In this document: positions 8,783 to 17,983 of the stretch, piece after piece
How positions within the stretch are numbered: position 1 is the stretch's first letter
How the letters are laid out: each line of letters opens with the position of its first letter
NCBI RefSeq assembly: GCF_015143595.1
Contig: NZ_WYEU01000002.1
Coordinates: 1,178,001 to 1,242,000, forward strand
Origin: Sneathiella sp. P13V-1
GTDB lineage: Bacteria; Pseudomonadota; Alphaproteobacteria; Sneathiellales; Sneathiellaceae
Length of the DNA: 64,000 nucleotides
Reading direction: 5' to 3'
The notes under the pieces: generated by a model
What the model was told of the DNA's origin: nothing
The model's database searches: none
Seen by the model: the letters and a program-made list of their open reading frames with translations, nothing else
Translations under genes and position numbers: made by a program

Positions 8783-8794
8783 TTGTATATACAA
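8783..8794. promoter_or_regulatory. 12-bp perfect palindrome, candidate operator
   Basis: The sequence TTGTATATACAA is a perfect palindrome in the intergenic region shared by the DUF169 gene (minus) and the SUF regulator (plus). Its form resembles operators of dimeric GntR- or LacI-like repressors. No gene of those families is adjacent, so the binding protein and even the biological relevance are unproven. Confidence 0.3.
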
Positions 8795-8819
8795 GACCAA
8801 ATTTGTCTGTTATAAATTC

Positions 8820-8850
8820 TTGAAATCAGACTGAATTAGTACGATATAAA
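8820..8850 (+). promoter_or_regulatory. Candidate SUF operon promoter with IscR type-1-like box
   Basis: TTGAAA at 8820-8825 and TATAAA at 8845-8850 could form a promoter with a long 19-base spacer. Between and over the -10 lies GACTGAATTAGTACGATAT (8829-8847), which fits the IscR type-1 pattern GACT-R-WWW-Y-AGT well in its core and less well in its right flank. The box overlaps the putative promoter, as expected for repression by the Fe-S form of the Rrf2 regulator encoded immediately downstream. If this -10 is used, transcription would start only a few bases before the ATG at 8859. Confidence 0.5.
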
Positions 8851-8858
8851 TTGTCATC

Positions 8859-9326
8859 ATGTTTAAAATCAGCAAAATGACAGATTATGGCGTTGTTATT
8901 ATGAGTGAAATGGCCAGAATACCGGGCCGCACCATGACCGCACCTGATCTGTCCCTACATACCGGCTTGACTGTCCCGACCGCAGCGAAAATCCTGCGCC
9001 TCTTGGCAAAAGGAGATTTGCTGACGTCCATTCGTGGTGCGCACGGCGGTTACCGACTGGAAAGAGACCCGGGTGAGATTGTTATCGCTGAAGTTATTCG
9101 CGTTCTGGAAGGCCCCGTCGCGGTGACCTCCTGCGTAGATGACAGCCATGAAGACTGCTCTGTTGAAACCTGCTGCCCGATGAAGGGTGGATGGGAGAAA
9201 ATCAATCGAGCAATTAATCTGGCACTGGAAGAAGTAACCTTAGCGGATATGCTTCAAAGTGTACCTGCAACCGGAACGCCATCTCCGATTGTTGCTGGTA
9301 ATGAAGAACATATAGTAGCGGAGTAG
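8859..9326 (+). CDS. Rrf2-family SUF operon regulator (IscR-like)
   Basis: This 155-residue Rrf2-type transcription factor opens with FKISKMTDYGVVIM and has a winged helix-turn-helix (about residues 1-80, with TVPTAAKILRLLAKGDLL and the wing RGAHGGYRL). The Cys-rich segment holds three cluster-ligand cysteines (SCVDDSHEDCSVETCCP, about 88-104; a fourth Cys is also present). The family binds a [2Fe-2S] cluster and adjusts SUF expression to cluster demand. It is the first gene of the operon, three bases ahead of sufB, so autoregulation through the box at 8829 is likely. The ATG at 8859 is chosen because the family's N-terminus aligns from there. Confidence 0.93.
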   Translation: MFKISKMTDYGVVIMSEMARIPGRTMTAPDLSLHTGLTVPTAAKILRLLAKGDLLTSIRGAHGGYRLERDPGEIVIAEVIRVLEGPVAVTSCVDDSHEDCSVETCCPMKGGWEKINRAINLALEEVTLADMLQSVPATGTPSPIVAGNEEHIVAE

Positions 9327-9329
9327 AAA

Positions 9330-10799
9330 ATGGCCGTTCAGCAGGAAACCATTAATCAGGTCAATTCCGTTTCGGAAAAATACAAATACGGTTTTGTCAG
9401 TGATATTGAATCTGAAACCGCCCCTATTGGCCTAAGCGAAGATATTGTTCGCTTTATATCCGCCAAGAAGGAAGAGCCTGAATGGCTTTTGGAATGGCGT
9501 CTGAAGGCGTATCGTTATTGGCTTAAAATGGAAGAACCCGATTGGGCCAAAGTGAATTATCCTAAGATCGATTATCAGGATATCTATTACTATTCTGCTC
9601 CAAAGGTGAAGGAAAAACTGAAAAGCCTGGATGAAGTCGACCCTGAAATTTTGGAGGTCTATAACAAGTTAGGCATTCCTTTGAAAGAACAGGAAGTTCT
9701 AGCCGGCGTTGAAGGCGCAGCAAACGTTGCTGTGGACGCCGTTTTTGACAGTGTCTCTGTTGCGACTACATTCCGTGAGCGCCTTGAAAAAGAAGGAGTG
9801 ATTTTTTGTCCGATTTCAGAGGCCGTCAAGAACCACCCTGAATTGGTGAAGAAATATCTAGGGTCTGTAGTCCCTTATACAGATAACTTCTTTGGCGCCC
9901 TCAATAGCGCCGTCTTCACAGATGGCTCATTCGTTTACATTCCAAAGGGTGTTCGTTGCCCAATGGAGCTGAGCACCTATTTCCGCATCAATGCGGCGCA
10001 AACAGGGCAGTTTGAACGCACATTGATCATCGCTGACGATGAAAGTTATGTTAGCTATCTGGAAGGCTGCACGGCACCAATGCGTGATGAGAACCAACTT
10101 CATGCTGCCGTCGTTGAACTTGTCGTTCTGGATAATGCTGAAATCAAATACTCAACCGTTCAAAACTGGTATCCCGGTGATGAAAATGGTGTTGGTGGTA
10201 TTTATAACTTCGTGACAAAACGTGCTGCCTGCCGCGGCATTAATTCGAAGGTTTCATGGACGCAAGTTGAAACAGGGTCTGCGGTAACATGGAAGTATCC
10301 TTCCTGCATTCTGCAGGGTGATAATTCTGTTGGTGAGTTTTATTCCATCGCCATTACCAACAACCTGCAGCAGGCCGATACCGGCACCAAAATGATCCAC
10401 TTGGGCAAAAACACCTCAAGTACGATCATTTCAAAAGGTATTTCCGCCGGTAAAGCGCAAAGCACCTATCGTGGTTTGGTTCGTATGGGACGCAAAGCCG
10501 ATAATGCGCGTAACCATACCGTTTGTGACAGCCTGCTGATTGGTGACAAGTGTGGTGCGCATACAGTTCCGTATATCGAGAACCAAAATCGCAGTGCCAA
10601 AATTGAACATGAGGCAACGACCTCTAAAGTAAGTGAAGAGCAACTGTTCTATTGTCAGCAACGGGGACTTTCCGAAGAAGAAAGCATGGCGCTGATCGTG
10701 AACGGTTTCTGTAAGGAAGTCTTGCAGAAACTCCCAATGGAATTTGCTGTTGAAGCCCAGAAACTGGTAGGGATCAGTTTGGAAGGCAGCGTCGGGTAA
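9330..10799 (+). CDS. sufB: Fe-S cluster assembly scaffold protein SufB
   Basis: SufB is the scaffold subunit of the SufBC2D complex on which Fe-S clusters are built in the cytoplasm. The 489-residue protein is full length and shows the family's [20 protein letters not shown] segment, the SYLEGCTAP motif, the long beta-helix core and the conserved C-terminal Cys/Glu region ([18 protein letters not shown], with a conserved cluster or persulfide Cys). It begins three bases after the regulator and is followed 42 bases later by sufC, within a seven-gene SUF operon. Confidence 0.97.
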   Translation: MAVQQETINQVNSVSEKYKYGFVSDIESETAPIGLSEDIVRFISAKKEEPEWLLEWRLKAYRYWLKMEEPDWAKVNYPKIDYQDIYYYSAPKVKEKLKSLDEVDPEILEVYNKLGIPLKEQEVLAGVEGAANVAVDAVFDSVSVATTFRERLEKEGVIFCPISEAVKNHPELVKKYLGSVVPYTDNFFGALNSAVFTDGSFVYIPKGVRCPMELSTYFRINAAQTGQFERTLIIADDESYVSYLEGCTAPMRDENQLHAAVVELVVLDNAEIKYSTVQNWYPGDENGVGGIYNFVTKRAACRGINSKVSWTQVETGSAVTWKYPSCILQGDNSVGEFYSIAITNNLQQADTGTKMIHLGKNTSSTIISKGISAGKAQSTYRGLVRMGRKADNARNHTVCDSLLIGDKCGAHTVPYIENQNRSAKIEHEATTSKVSEEQLFYCQQRGLSEEESMALIVNGFCKEVLQKLPMEFAVEAQKLVGISLEGSVG

Positions 10800-10841
10800 C
10801 GCTTAAGCAGCTACAGTATTATTTAAGACAAGAGCTAGACA

Positions 10842-11585
10842 ATGTTGGAAATCAAAAACCTTCACGCCACAGTTGGCGGCAAGGAAATTCTAAAAGGGAT
10901 TAACCTGACAATTAACCCAGGTGAAATCCACGCGATTATGGGACCAAACGGTGCCGGTAAAAGCACGCTGTCTTATGTGCTGTCGGGCCGTGATGGATAT
11001 GAAGTGACCGAAGGGTCCGTCACTTATAAAGGCGAAGATCTGCTAGAGATGGATCCGGATGAGCGTGCCAATGACGGGATTTTTCTGGCCTTCCAATATC
11101 CTGTTGAAATTCCAGGTGTTGCGTCAGCGACTTTCCTGAAAACAGCCTTGAATGCAAAACGCAAATATCAGGGTAAAGAAGAACTGGACGCAATGCAGTT
11201 CCTGAAACTGGTTCGCGAAAAAACCAAGGAACTTGGCATTAAAGATGACATGCTGAAACGTGCGGTCAATGTGGGCTTCTCTGGCGGTGAGAAGAAACGG
11301 AATGAAGTCTTGCAGATGTCTCTGCTTGAGCCAGATCTGATGCTTCTGGATGAGACGGATTCCGGTCTTGATATTGATGCCTTGAAGGTCGCTGCGGAAG
11401 GTGTGAACCGCCTTCGCAGCCCAGAGCGATCTGCGTTGGTAATCACGCATTATCAGCGCCTATTAGACTATATCGTTCCTGATTTTGTCCACGTATTGGC
11501 TGATGGTAAGATCGTTAAGTCCGGTGATAAAAATCTGGCACTTGAGCTTGAGGAGAAGGGTTACGCAGAAATCAGTGCAGCATAG
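10842..11585 (+). CDS. sufC: Fe-S cluster assembly ATPase SufC
   Basis: SufC is the ABC-type ATPase that drives conformational change of the SufB-SufD scaffold. The 247-residue protein has Walker A (GPNGAGKST), Q-loop (FLAFQYP), an ABC signature of the SufC type ([10 protein letters not shown]), Walker B ([12 protein letters not shown]) and the switch His (VITHYQRLL). It is a soluble protein without a membrane partner, as expected. The gene lies between sufB and sufD. Confidence 0.97.
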   Translation: MLEIKNLHATVGGKEILKGINLTINPGEIHAIMGPNGAGKSTLSYVLSGRDGYEVTEGSVTYKGEDLLEMDPDERANDGIFLAFQYPVEIPGVASATFLKTALNAKRKYQGKEELDAMQFLKLVREKTKELGIKDDMLKRAVNVGFSGGEKKRNEVLQMSLLEPDLMLLDETDSGLDIDALKVAAEGVNRLRSPERSALVITHYQRLLDYIVPDFVHVLADGKIVKSGDKNLALELEEKGYAEISAA

Positions 11586-11624
11586 CACCGAGCCATTTCT
11601 GCCCCTCTTAATGAAGGAATTAAG

Positions 11625-12899
11625 ATGAATTCTCTCTCTCCCCTCGCCCAGCATTATGTAGAAGGCTTTGAGCAGGCCCTGGAAAACCTTCCGGGTGCGG
11701 ATGACCGCAGCATTTCAACACTGCGCAAAGCCGGTATTGATAAATTCTCAGTATTGGATTTTCCGACCAAACGAATTGAAGAGTGGCGGTTTACAAATCT
11801 TGCCCGCCTCACCAAGGGCGGACCCGAAGAAGATCAACCATCAACACCGAGCCTGCAGCAGGACAGCTTTGATGCAGCTTATGAAATGGTGTTTGTAAAT
11901 GGCCACTTCTCTCTAGAAAAAAGCAATTTGGATAGTCTTCCTGAAGGTGTTCATCTCGCTCCGCTTTCACAAGCGCTTGGAAATGGTGCCGTTTTCTTTC
12001 TGGACGAGGCTGAAAACCGCTCTCTGATGGCGCTGAATACAGCGTATATGCAAGATGGTGCGTGCCTGTATGTTGATGAAAATGTGAGTGTTCCCGGCAT
12101 TCTGAAAATTCGCTATGAAACTGATGGCGATGAAGGGGAAAATATTCACCTTAGAAATCGAATTTCCATGTCTTCAGGTGCTGAGCTTACCATTCTGGAA
12201 GAATTTGAGGGGCACGGCACATATTTCATGAACCCGGTCACTTTGCTGTCTCTCGAAGAGGGAGCAAAGCTGAACCACTATCGTTTTCAAAATGAAAGCC
12301 AGTCAGCCTTCCACGTTTCCCTAACGGATGGTGAGATTGCAAAAGGTGCGGAATATAAAAACTTTACGCTCTCTGTTGGCGCTCGCCTTAGTCGCAATGA
12401 GCTCAAAACAAGCATTCTTGGCGAAGAGGCCTTGAGTAAACTGGACGGCGCCTATCTGATTGATGGACATCAGCATTGCGACACAACAACCCTTACTGAG
12501 CATAAGCATGCCGGTAATGTCAGCGAACAGGTTTACAAGGGTGTTTTGGCAGGCAAATCCCATGGCGTTTTCCAGGGAAAAATCCATATCTTCCCCGATG
12601 CACAGCAAGTAAACGGGGATCAATTGAGTAAAGCATTGCTTTTATCTGATGACGCACAGATTGACTGCAAGCCTGAGCTTGAGATTTATGCAGATGACGT
12701 AAAATGTAGCCATGGCGCCACATCAGGTGAATTGGATGATGACGCCCTCTTTTACATGCAAGCCCGCGGTATTCCAACGGACGAAGCCCGGAAAATGCTC
12801 GTCGGAGCTTTTCTCGGTGACGTGTTGGAAGAAATTGGCAACGACACAATCAAAGAGTATTTCACCAAACTAAGTACAGCCTGGCTGGAGCGGGTATAA
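11625..12899 (+). CDS. sufD: Fe-S cluster assembly protein SufD
   Basis: SufD partners SufB in the SufBC2D scaffold and is needed for iron acquisition during assembly. The 424-residue protein shows the SufD N-terminal helical region (FPTKRIEEWRFTNL), a beta-helix core and the C-terminal conserved segment CSHGATSGELDDDALFYMQARGI, split here as CSHGATSGELDDDAL and FYMQARGIPTDEAR, with the conserved His. AAGGAATTAAG precedes the ATG. It is followed 9 bases later by sufS. Confidence 0.96.
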   Translation: MNSLSPLAQHYVEGFEQALENLPGADDRSISTLRKAGIDKFSVLDFPTKRIEEWRFTNLARLTKGGPEEDQPSTPSLQQDSFDAAYEMVFVNGHFSLEKSNLDSLPEGVHLAPLSQALGNGAVFFLDEAENRSLMALNTAYMQDGACLYVDENVSVPGILKIRYETDGDEGENIHLRNRISMSSGAELTILEEFEGHGTYFMNPVTLLSLEEGAKLNHYRFQNESQSAFHVSLTDGEIAKGAEYKNFTLSVGARLSRNELKTSILGEEALSKLDGAYLIDGHQHCDTTTLTEHKHAGNVSEQVYKGVLAGKSHGVFQGKIHIFPDAQQVNGDQLSKALLLSDDAQIDCKPELEIYADDVKCSHGATSGELDDDALFYMQARGIPTDEARKMLVGAFLGDVLEEIGNDTIKEYFTKLSTAWLERV

Positions 12900-12908
12900 G
12901 GTGCTGGA

Positions 12909-14141
12909 ATGAGCGAGCTGATGACATTCGACGTAGAAAAAATTCGCAGCGATTTTCCTATCTTCAAGGAAAAGATCCATGGCAAGCGCCTGACATTTTT
13001 GGATAGCGGTGCCTCCGCCCAGAAGCCACAGGCCGTTCTGGATGCCGTCCAAAGCGCCTATAGCAAAACCTATGCAAATGTTCACCGCGGCGTTCACTAT
13101 CTCAGCCAAAAGTCGACGGAACTGTATGAAGGAGCCCGTGAGACAGTTCGCGCGCATCTGAATGCTGAAAGCGTGGATGAGATCATCTTCACCAAAAGCA
13201 CAACAGAAGCAATTAATCTGGCAGCTCAGTCATTTGGCCTAATGGCCCTGAAGCCTGGCGATGAGATCTTGCTTTCTTATCTGGAACATCATTCCAACAT
13301 CGTTCCTTGGCAGTTGATTGCTGAACGTACTGGTGCGACTGTGAAAGCGGTTCCCATCAATGAAGCTGGTGAGCTTTTGATGGACGAGTATGACAAGCTC
13401 CTGACAGACAAGACAAAAATTGTTGCGATCACCCACGTCTCTAACGCCATTGGCACCGTTACACCGGTTAAAGAGATTATTTCCAGGGCTCATGATAAAG
13501 GCATCCCAGTTCTGATTGATGGGTCGCAAGCTGTTCCACATATGAAAGTGGACGTGAGAGATCTAGACGCTGATTTCTATGTCTTCACAGGCCACAAAAT
13601 TTTTGCGCCTACAGGTATTGGTGTTCTGTATGGCAAAAATGAATGGCTTGAAAAAATGCCGCCCTATCAAGGTGGCGGAGACATGATCAATCGCGTCACG
13701 TTTGACAAAACCACATACGCCACTGGCCACAGCAAATTTGAAGCGGGCACCCCACCGATTGTTCAGGCCATCGGCCTTGGTGCGGCCATTGACTATGTGA
13801 ACAGTATTGGATTTGATGACATCGGCGCACACGAACAGTCCTTGCTGGCATACGCAACTGAAGAAGTTCGTAAATTGAACAATGTTCGCATCTTGGGTGA
13901 AGCCTCGCATAAGGCAGCGATCGTCTCCTTTACAATGGATGGTATTCATCCGCATGATATTGGAACCATCATTGATCAAGCTGGCGTAGCCGTTCGGGTG
14001 GGGCATCACTGTGCCCAGCCATTGATGGATTTTTACGATGTCCCTTCAACTGTTCGCGCTTCTTTTGCCATGTATAATAACAAAGAAGATGTGGACGCAC
14101 TGGTGGATGCCATTCAAATGGTTCAGAGGTTCTTTGCCTAA
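12909..14141 (+). CDS. sufS: Cysteine desulfurase SufS
   Basis: SufS is a PLP-dependent group II cysteine desulfurase that supplies sulfur as a persulfide. The 410-residue protein has the PLP Lys in FTGHKIFAPTGIG, conserved His/Asp/Gln residues around LEHHSNIVPW and VLIDGSQAVPH, and the active-site Cys in VRVGHHCAQPLMD. Length is normal. Its stop codon overlaps the sufU start (TAATG), indicating translational coupling with its sulfur-accepting partner. Confidence 0.97.
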   Translation: MSELMTFDVEKIRSDFPIFKEKIHGKRLTFLDSGASAQKPQAVLDAVQSAYSKTYANVHRGVHYLSQKSTELYEGARETVRAHLNAESVDEIIFTKSTTEAINLAAQSFGLMALKPGDEILLSYLEHHSNIVPWQLIAERTGATVKAVPINEAGELLMDEYDKLLTDKTKIVAITHVSNAIGTVTPVKEIISRAHDKGIPVLIDGSQAVPHMKVDVRDLDADFYVFTGHKIFAPTGIGVLYGKNEWLEKMPPYQGGGDMINRVTFDKTTYATGHSKFEAGTPPIVQAIGLGAAIDYVNSIGFDDIGAHEQSLLAYATEEVRKLNNVRILGEASHKAAIVSFTMDGIHPHDIGTIIDQAGVAVRVGHHCAQPLMDFYDVPSTVRASFAMYNNKEDVDALVDAIQMVQRFFA

Positions 14142-14596
14142 TGATGGATGATTTGAAGGAACTGTATCAGGAAGTTATCCTGGATCACTCCAAAAGTCCC
14201 CGGAATTTTGGAGTGATAAACCCACATGGCCATGAAGGTCATGGGCACAATCCACTGTGCGGTGATACGGTAACCCTCTACACAAACATCGACGAAAACG
14301 GCATAATCATTGACATTTCTTTTGAAGGAAAAGGATGTGCGATTTCAATAGCTTCCGCCTCACTGCTAACACAACTTGTTAAAGGCAAAACCGTCCAGGA
14401 AGCAGAGAAGCTATTTGAAAAATTTCACACCATGCTGACCGAAGATGGTAAGGAGCCAGCGAGTATTCCAGAAGAATTACGTGTATTGGCCGGCGTTAAA
14501 CAATTTCCCATGCGCGTCAAATGCGCAACGCTTTCCTGGCACGCCTTGAAAGAGGCAATGCCAGCGAAAAAAAATCTTGTAACAGAACAAGAGTAG
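14141..14596 (+). CDS. sufU: SufU-type sulfur transfer/scaffold protein
   Basis: SufU accepts sulfur from SufS and passes it to the SufBCD scaffold. The 151-residue protein has the three conserved cysteines of the family: HNPLCGDTV, GKGCAIS and RVKCATLSW. It also has the extra segment between the second and third Cys that distinguishes SufU from IscU. It directly overlaps sufS by one base. Presence of SufU rather than SufE is usual for alphaproteobacterial and Gram-positive SUF operons of this form. Confidence 0.93.
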   Translation: MMDDLKELYQEVILDHSKSPRNFGVINPHGHEGHGHNPLCGDTVTLYTNIDENGIIIDISFEGKGCAISIASASLLTQLVKGKTVQEAEKLFEKFHTMLTEDGKEPASIPEELRVLAGVKQFPMRVKCATLSWHALKEAMPAKKNLVTEQE

Positions 14597-14601
14597 TCAA
14601 C

Positions 14602-14967
14602 ATGACAGTATCTGAAATTGATCGCCCCGTAGCGACAGGCCCGTATCAGGAAGGCACTTGCACCTCTTCATTTGAAGGGGCTGTGATCGATGCCTTGAGA
14701 ACAGTGTTTGATCCGGAAATTCCGGTTAGCATCTATGACCTTGGACTGATTTATGTAATTGATATCAAGGACAATGGGCATACATATATAGGGATGACCC
14801 TGACAGCACCGGGATGCCCGGTTGCTGGAGAAATTCCAGGATGGGTGCGCGATGCCGTCATTCAGGTTGAAGGGATTGATGAGGTGGAGGTTGAGATCCT
14901 TTGGGATCCGCCTTGGACACCTGAGAATATGTCTGAAGCTGCCAAACTTGACCTAGGTATGTTTTAA
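14602..14967 (+). CDS. SUF-associated MIP18/DUF59 protein (SufT-like)
   Basis: The 121-residue protein is a MIP18 (DUF59) family member commonly encoded in alphaproteobacterial suf operons and implicated in Fe-S protein maturation. Key residues are the DPEIPVSIYDLGLIY segment, the Cys in LTAPGCPVAGEIP and the C-terminal WDPPWTPENMS. The start is the ATG at 14602, since an upstream in-frame ATG at 14521 lies inside sufU. It is sometimes called SufT; I leave the symbol blank because this short form differs from the longer SufT proteins. Confidence 0.9.
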   Translation: MTVSEIDRPVATGPYQEGTCTSSFEGAVIDALRTVFDPEIPVSIYDLGLIYVIDIKDNGHTYIGMTLTAPGCPVAGEIPGWVRDAVIQVEGIDEVEVEILWDPPWTPENMSEAAKLDLGMF

Positions 14968-14979
14968 GGGTGATGGAAA

Positions 14980-15315
14980 ATGAGTGAAAACACGGTTATG
15001 ACATTAACGGACAAAGCCGCCGCGCGCCTTAAGTCCCTCCTTTCAAGTTCCGATAACGCTATTGGGCTTCGCATTGGTATCACCAATACAGGCTGCAACG
15101 GCCTCAGCTACACTATGGATTACGCCAGTGATCAACGGGACGATGACATTATCGTAGAGAAAGACGATGTCAGACTTCTGATAAATGCTGATGCGCTTGA
15201 ATATGTGGAAGGGACCGAGATGGATTGGGAAGAAAAAGGTCTCGAGTCTCGCTTTACTTTCGAAAATCCAAACGAAAAAGGCCGCTGTGGTTGCGGCTCT
15301 TCTTTCCACGTTTAG
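14980..15315 (+). CDS. sufA: A-type iron-sulfur carrier SufA
   Basis: SufA is an A-type carrier that shuttles assembled clusters to apoproteins. The 111-residue protein has the conserved Cys in TGCNGLSYTMDY and the C-terminal pair in GRCGCGSSF. It is the last gene of the SUF operon; AAGGGTGATGGAA precedes its ATG. It converges with the diguanylate cyclase gene with only 5 bases between stop codons. It is a paralogue of ErpA at 3462. Confidence 0.92.
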   Translation: MSENTVMTLTDKAAARLKSLLSSSDNAIGLRIGITNTGCNGLSYTMDYASDQRDDDIIVEKDDVRLLINADALEYVEGTEMDWEEKGLESRFTFENPNEKGRCGCGSSFHV

Positions 15316-15320
15316 AGTAA

Positions 15321-16622
15321 TTAATCGGCGAAAATCACCCGATCTCGCCCCTGCTCTTTCGCTTGATAAAGCGCACGATCAGATGTTGTCAGCATGTGGT
15401 CAATACCTTTGGAAATATTAGATGTCACCCCAATACTGGCGGTGACATTTATTTTTTCGCCATTGAACACAAACTCTTCCTCTGAAATAGCGTTGCGTAA
15501 CTTGTCAAAAAACTGTTCCCTGAATTCTGGGTCCAGATCAACCGCGACGAGACAAAATTCCTCCCCTCCCACGCGCGCTAACAAATCTGATTTTCGAACA
15601 CTGTTAAAGAGTTTATTTGAAATCCTGGTTAGGACTTGATCTCCCGCGTCGTGTCCGTATGTGTCGTTGATCCGTTTAAAGTGATCAATATCCAAGGTTG
15701 CCAAGCTCACAGGAATGGATTGTTTGCTAGCCGTATTTAAAAGAATGGGTCCCTGCTCGTGGAAATAACGACGGTTCCAAAGGCGTGTCAGTGGGTCTGT
15801 TGTTGCACTCACTGAAAGCTCGTTCAGCATATCCATTTTGTCCATGCACATGGAGACACGCGTTGTAAATTCTTCTTCACTTAGGGGTTTATGCAAAAAG
15901 TCATCGGCCCCATATCGCATAAAGTTGACAGCAAGTTTCGCTTCACTATCCGAAGACATCCCAATAATGGTGAGGTCTTTGGGATTACGGATCCCTCGCA
16001 ACTTCTGAACAAGTTCATAACCGTTCATTTTTGGCATATGATAATCCGTAATCACCAATCTAATCTGAGGATCTTCTGCAACCATTTCTATGGCTTGCCC
16101 ACCATGCGTTGCTTCTTCCACGGAAAATAGTTGATGTTCCAGAATTTTGCGCATTTGGAACCTAAAAGAACTGCTATCATCAACGACCAGCGCTTTAACA
16201 CGCCTGTTTTGATCAAGTCTTTTGATAAGTTTGCTCACCAACCCCAAATTGGAAAGACTTTCCTTGATGATATAATCCGTCACTCCAATCGACTTGTATT
16301 CAGTGATTTTCTCTTCGTCCGAAGAACCGGTAAAAACAATTGTTGGAATGTCATTTTCGCGCGCGTACCTGACACCTTTTCCCTCTTCCACATCAGGCAA
16401 AACAAGGTTTGAAAGTGTCAGGAAATATTCCTCTTTATGTTCACCGACGAGACGTTCCAGGTCGGCAAATGTATATGCCAGATCAATTTCACCCTCAAAA
16501 GTCTGGCGAACTTCATTCATAATCAGGCTGGCATAGAACAGAGAGTTTTCAATAATCAGGATCCTATTTTTTTCAGACCAATTTTGATCAGGCTGAAAAT
16601 CTCCGGCCACAGTCTCCAACAT
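15321..16622 (-). CDS. PleD-like REC-REC-GGDEF diguanylate cyclase
   Basis: This 433-residue protein has two tandem receiver domains (about residues 19-135 and 143-258) and a GGDEF domain (about 272-433), the PleD arrangement, and should make c-di-GMP from two GTP. The GGDEF motif is intact as GGEEF (352-356), the metal-binding DIDHFKRIND is present, and an allosteric I-site RKSD (343-346) sits five residues upstream, so product inhibition is expected. The second receiver has a phospho-acceptor Asp (D193 in ITDYHMP). The first has Asn at that place (N72 in SNLVLP) and is a pseudo-receiver. No phosphodiesterase or cognate kinase is adjacent; the chemosensory block begins 3.4 kb away. Confidence 0.93.
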   Translation of the reverse strand: MLETVAGDFQPDQNWSEKNRILIIENSLFYASLIMNEVRQTFEGEIDLAYTFADLERLVGEHKEEYFLTLSNLVLPDVEEGKGVRYARENDIPTIVFTGSSDEEKITEYKSIGVTDYIIKESLSNLGLVSKLIKRLDQNRRVKALVVDDSSSFRFQMRKILEHQLFSVEEATHGGQAIEMVAEDPQIRLVITDYHMPKMNGYELVQKLRGIRNPKDLTIIGMSSDSEAKLAVNFMRYGADDFLHKPLSEEEFTTRVSMCMDKMDMLNELSVSATTDPLTRLWNRRYFHEQGPILLNTASKQSIPVSLATLDIDHFKRINDTYGHDAGDQVLTRISNKLFNSVRKSDLLARVGGEEFCLVAVDLDPEFREQFFDKLRNAISEEEFVFNGEKINVTASIGVTSNISKGIDHMLTTSDRALYQAKEQGRDRVIFAD

Positions 16623-16786
16623 TTATGTCACTCTCCAACAAGAAACGGTTAAGGTACACCACCTTAATATTAGAATATTGTTAATTTTGCATTATTCAAT
16701 TTTGATTTTAATGAGCTTGCTTATTATTTAATCAAAGGATACCGTTGATTGACCCCAACAAAGAACAAAAATCAGGGTGGATTTTA

Positions 16787-17929
16787 ATGAAACGCACCAT
16801 TTTTAATGAAGAGCACGACATCTTTCGCGCCTCTGCTAGAAAATTTGCAGAAACAAGAATTGCTCCTTTTCATGACCAGTGGGAAAAGGATGGGCAAGTC
16901 CCGAGGGAAATCTGGAAGGAAGCCGGCGAAAATGGCTTTCTTTGCTGCACTGTTCCTGAAGAATATGGAGGTCCTGGTGTAGACTTTCTCTTTAGTGCGA
17001 TCTTCTGTGAGGAAATTGCGCGAGTTGGCGCAACCGGCCCTGCTTTCCATCTTCATTCAGAAATTGTCGCGCCCTACCTTATCCACTACGGTACTGAGGA
17101 GCAGAAAACCAAGTGGTTGCCCAAGCTCGTTAGCGGCGATGTCATTTCAGCTGTTGCCATGACGGAGCCCGGTGCAGGTTCAGATTTACAAAGTATCAAA
17201 ACCACAGCCATTTCCGATGGTGATGACTATGTTATCAACGGCCAGAAAGTATTTATCAGTAATGGTCAGTTGGCAGATCTTGTCGTTGTTGCCTGTAAGA
17301 CGGATCCATCCGCCGCTGGTAAGGGCGTCAGCCTTATTCTAGTGGAAGGGGACCGAGAAGGCTTTGATCGAGGACGAAATCTTGAGAAAGTGGGTTACAA
17401 AGCTCAGGACACTTCCGAGTTATTCTTCAATAATGTTCGTGTTCCAAAATCAAACCTCCTAGGTGTGGAAGGGCGCGGATTTAAGCAACTTATGGAACAA
17501 CTTGCGCAGGAGCGTCTGGTAATTGCCCTGCGCTCCGTCGCCGTTATCGAGGCGGCACTTGAATGGACTGTGGAATACACAACGGGCCGCAACGCTTTCG
17601 GCAAAAAGATTTCAGACTTTCAAAACACCCGTTTCAAATTGGCAGAGGTTAAATCCCAAGCCGTCATGCTGCGAGCCTTCGTCGACAGATGTCTTGCGGA
17701 TCATTTGAAAGGCGAATTGGACGCGACCACTGCTGCCATTGCCAAACTCCAAACCACTGATCAGCTCTGTCAAATTCTGGATGAATGCGTTCAGTTGCAT
17801 GGTGGGTATGGTTATATGTGGGAATATCCCATCGGCAGGGCATGGGCAGACAATAGAATGACCCGCATTGCTGGTGGTTCCTCGGAAATCATGAAACAAA
17901 TCATTTCAAATGAATTGTTAGGCCGCTAG
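16787..17929 (+). CDS. Acyl-CoA dehydrogenase
   Basis: The 380-residue protein is an FAD-dependent acyl-CoA dehydrogenase of normal length. It has the FAD/substrate segment AVAMTEPGAGSD, the central beta domain and the C-terminal helical domain with the signature QLHGGYGYM and the closing RIAGGSSEIMK. The conserved Glu that acts as catalytic base in short/medium-chain enzymes falls near the GGYGY region, but substrate chain length cannot be deduced. The ATG at 16787 is chosen because AGGGTGG lies six bases upstream; a TTG at 16745 would add 14 unconserved residues. It is a single gene, not obviously in a fatty-acid operon. Confidence 0.93.
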   Translation: MKRTIFNEEHDIFRASARKFAETRIAPFHDQWEKDGQVPREIWKEAGENGFLCCTVPEEYGGPGVDFLFSAIFCEEIARVGATGPAFHLHSEIVAPYLIHYGTEEQKTKWLPKLVSGDVISAVAMTEPGAGSDLQSIKTTAISDGDDYVINGQKVFISNGQLADLVVVACKTDPSAAGKGVSLILVEGDREGFDRGRNLEKVGYKAQDTSELFFNNVRVPKSNLLGVEGRGFKQLMEQLAQERLVIALRSVAVIEAALEWTVEYTTGRNAFGKKISDFQNTRFKLAEVKSQAVMLRAFVDRCLADHLKGELDATTAAIAKLQTTDQLCQILDECVQLHGGYGYMWEYPIGRAWADNRMTRIAGGSSEIMKQIISNELLGR

Positions 17930-17983
17930 GAGTTCGCAAATTTAATTTCAGTCTGGCACTGCTCATTTTAAGGCACTATAAGG

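Noticed and set aside
13563-14009. 148-codon minus-strand frame opposite sufS
   Set aside because: It is antisense to conserved sufS sequence including the active-site Cys region and has no recognisable features.
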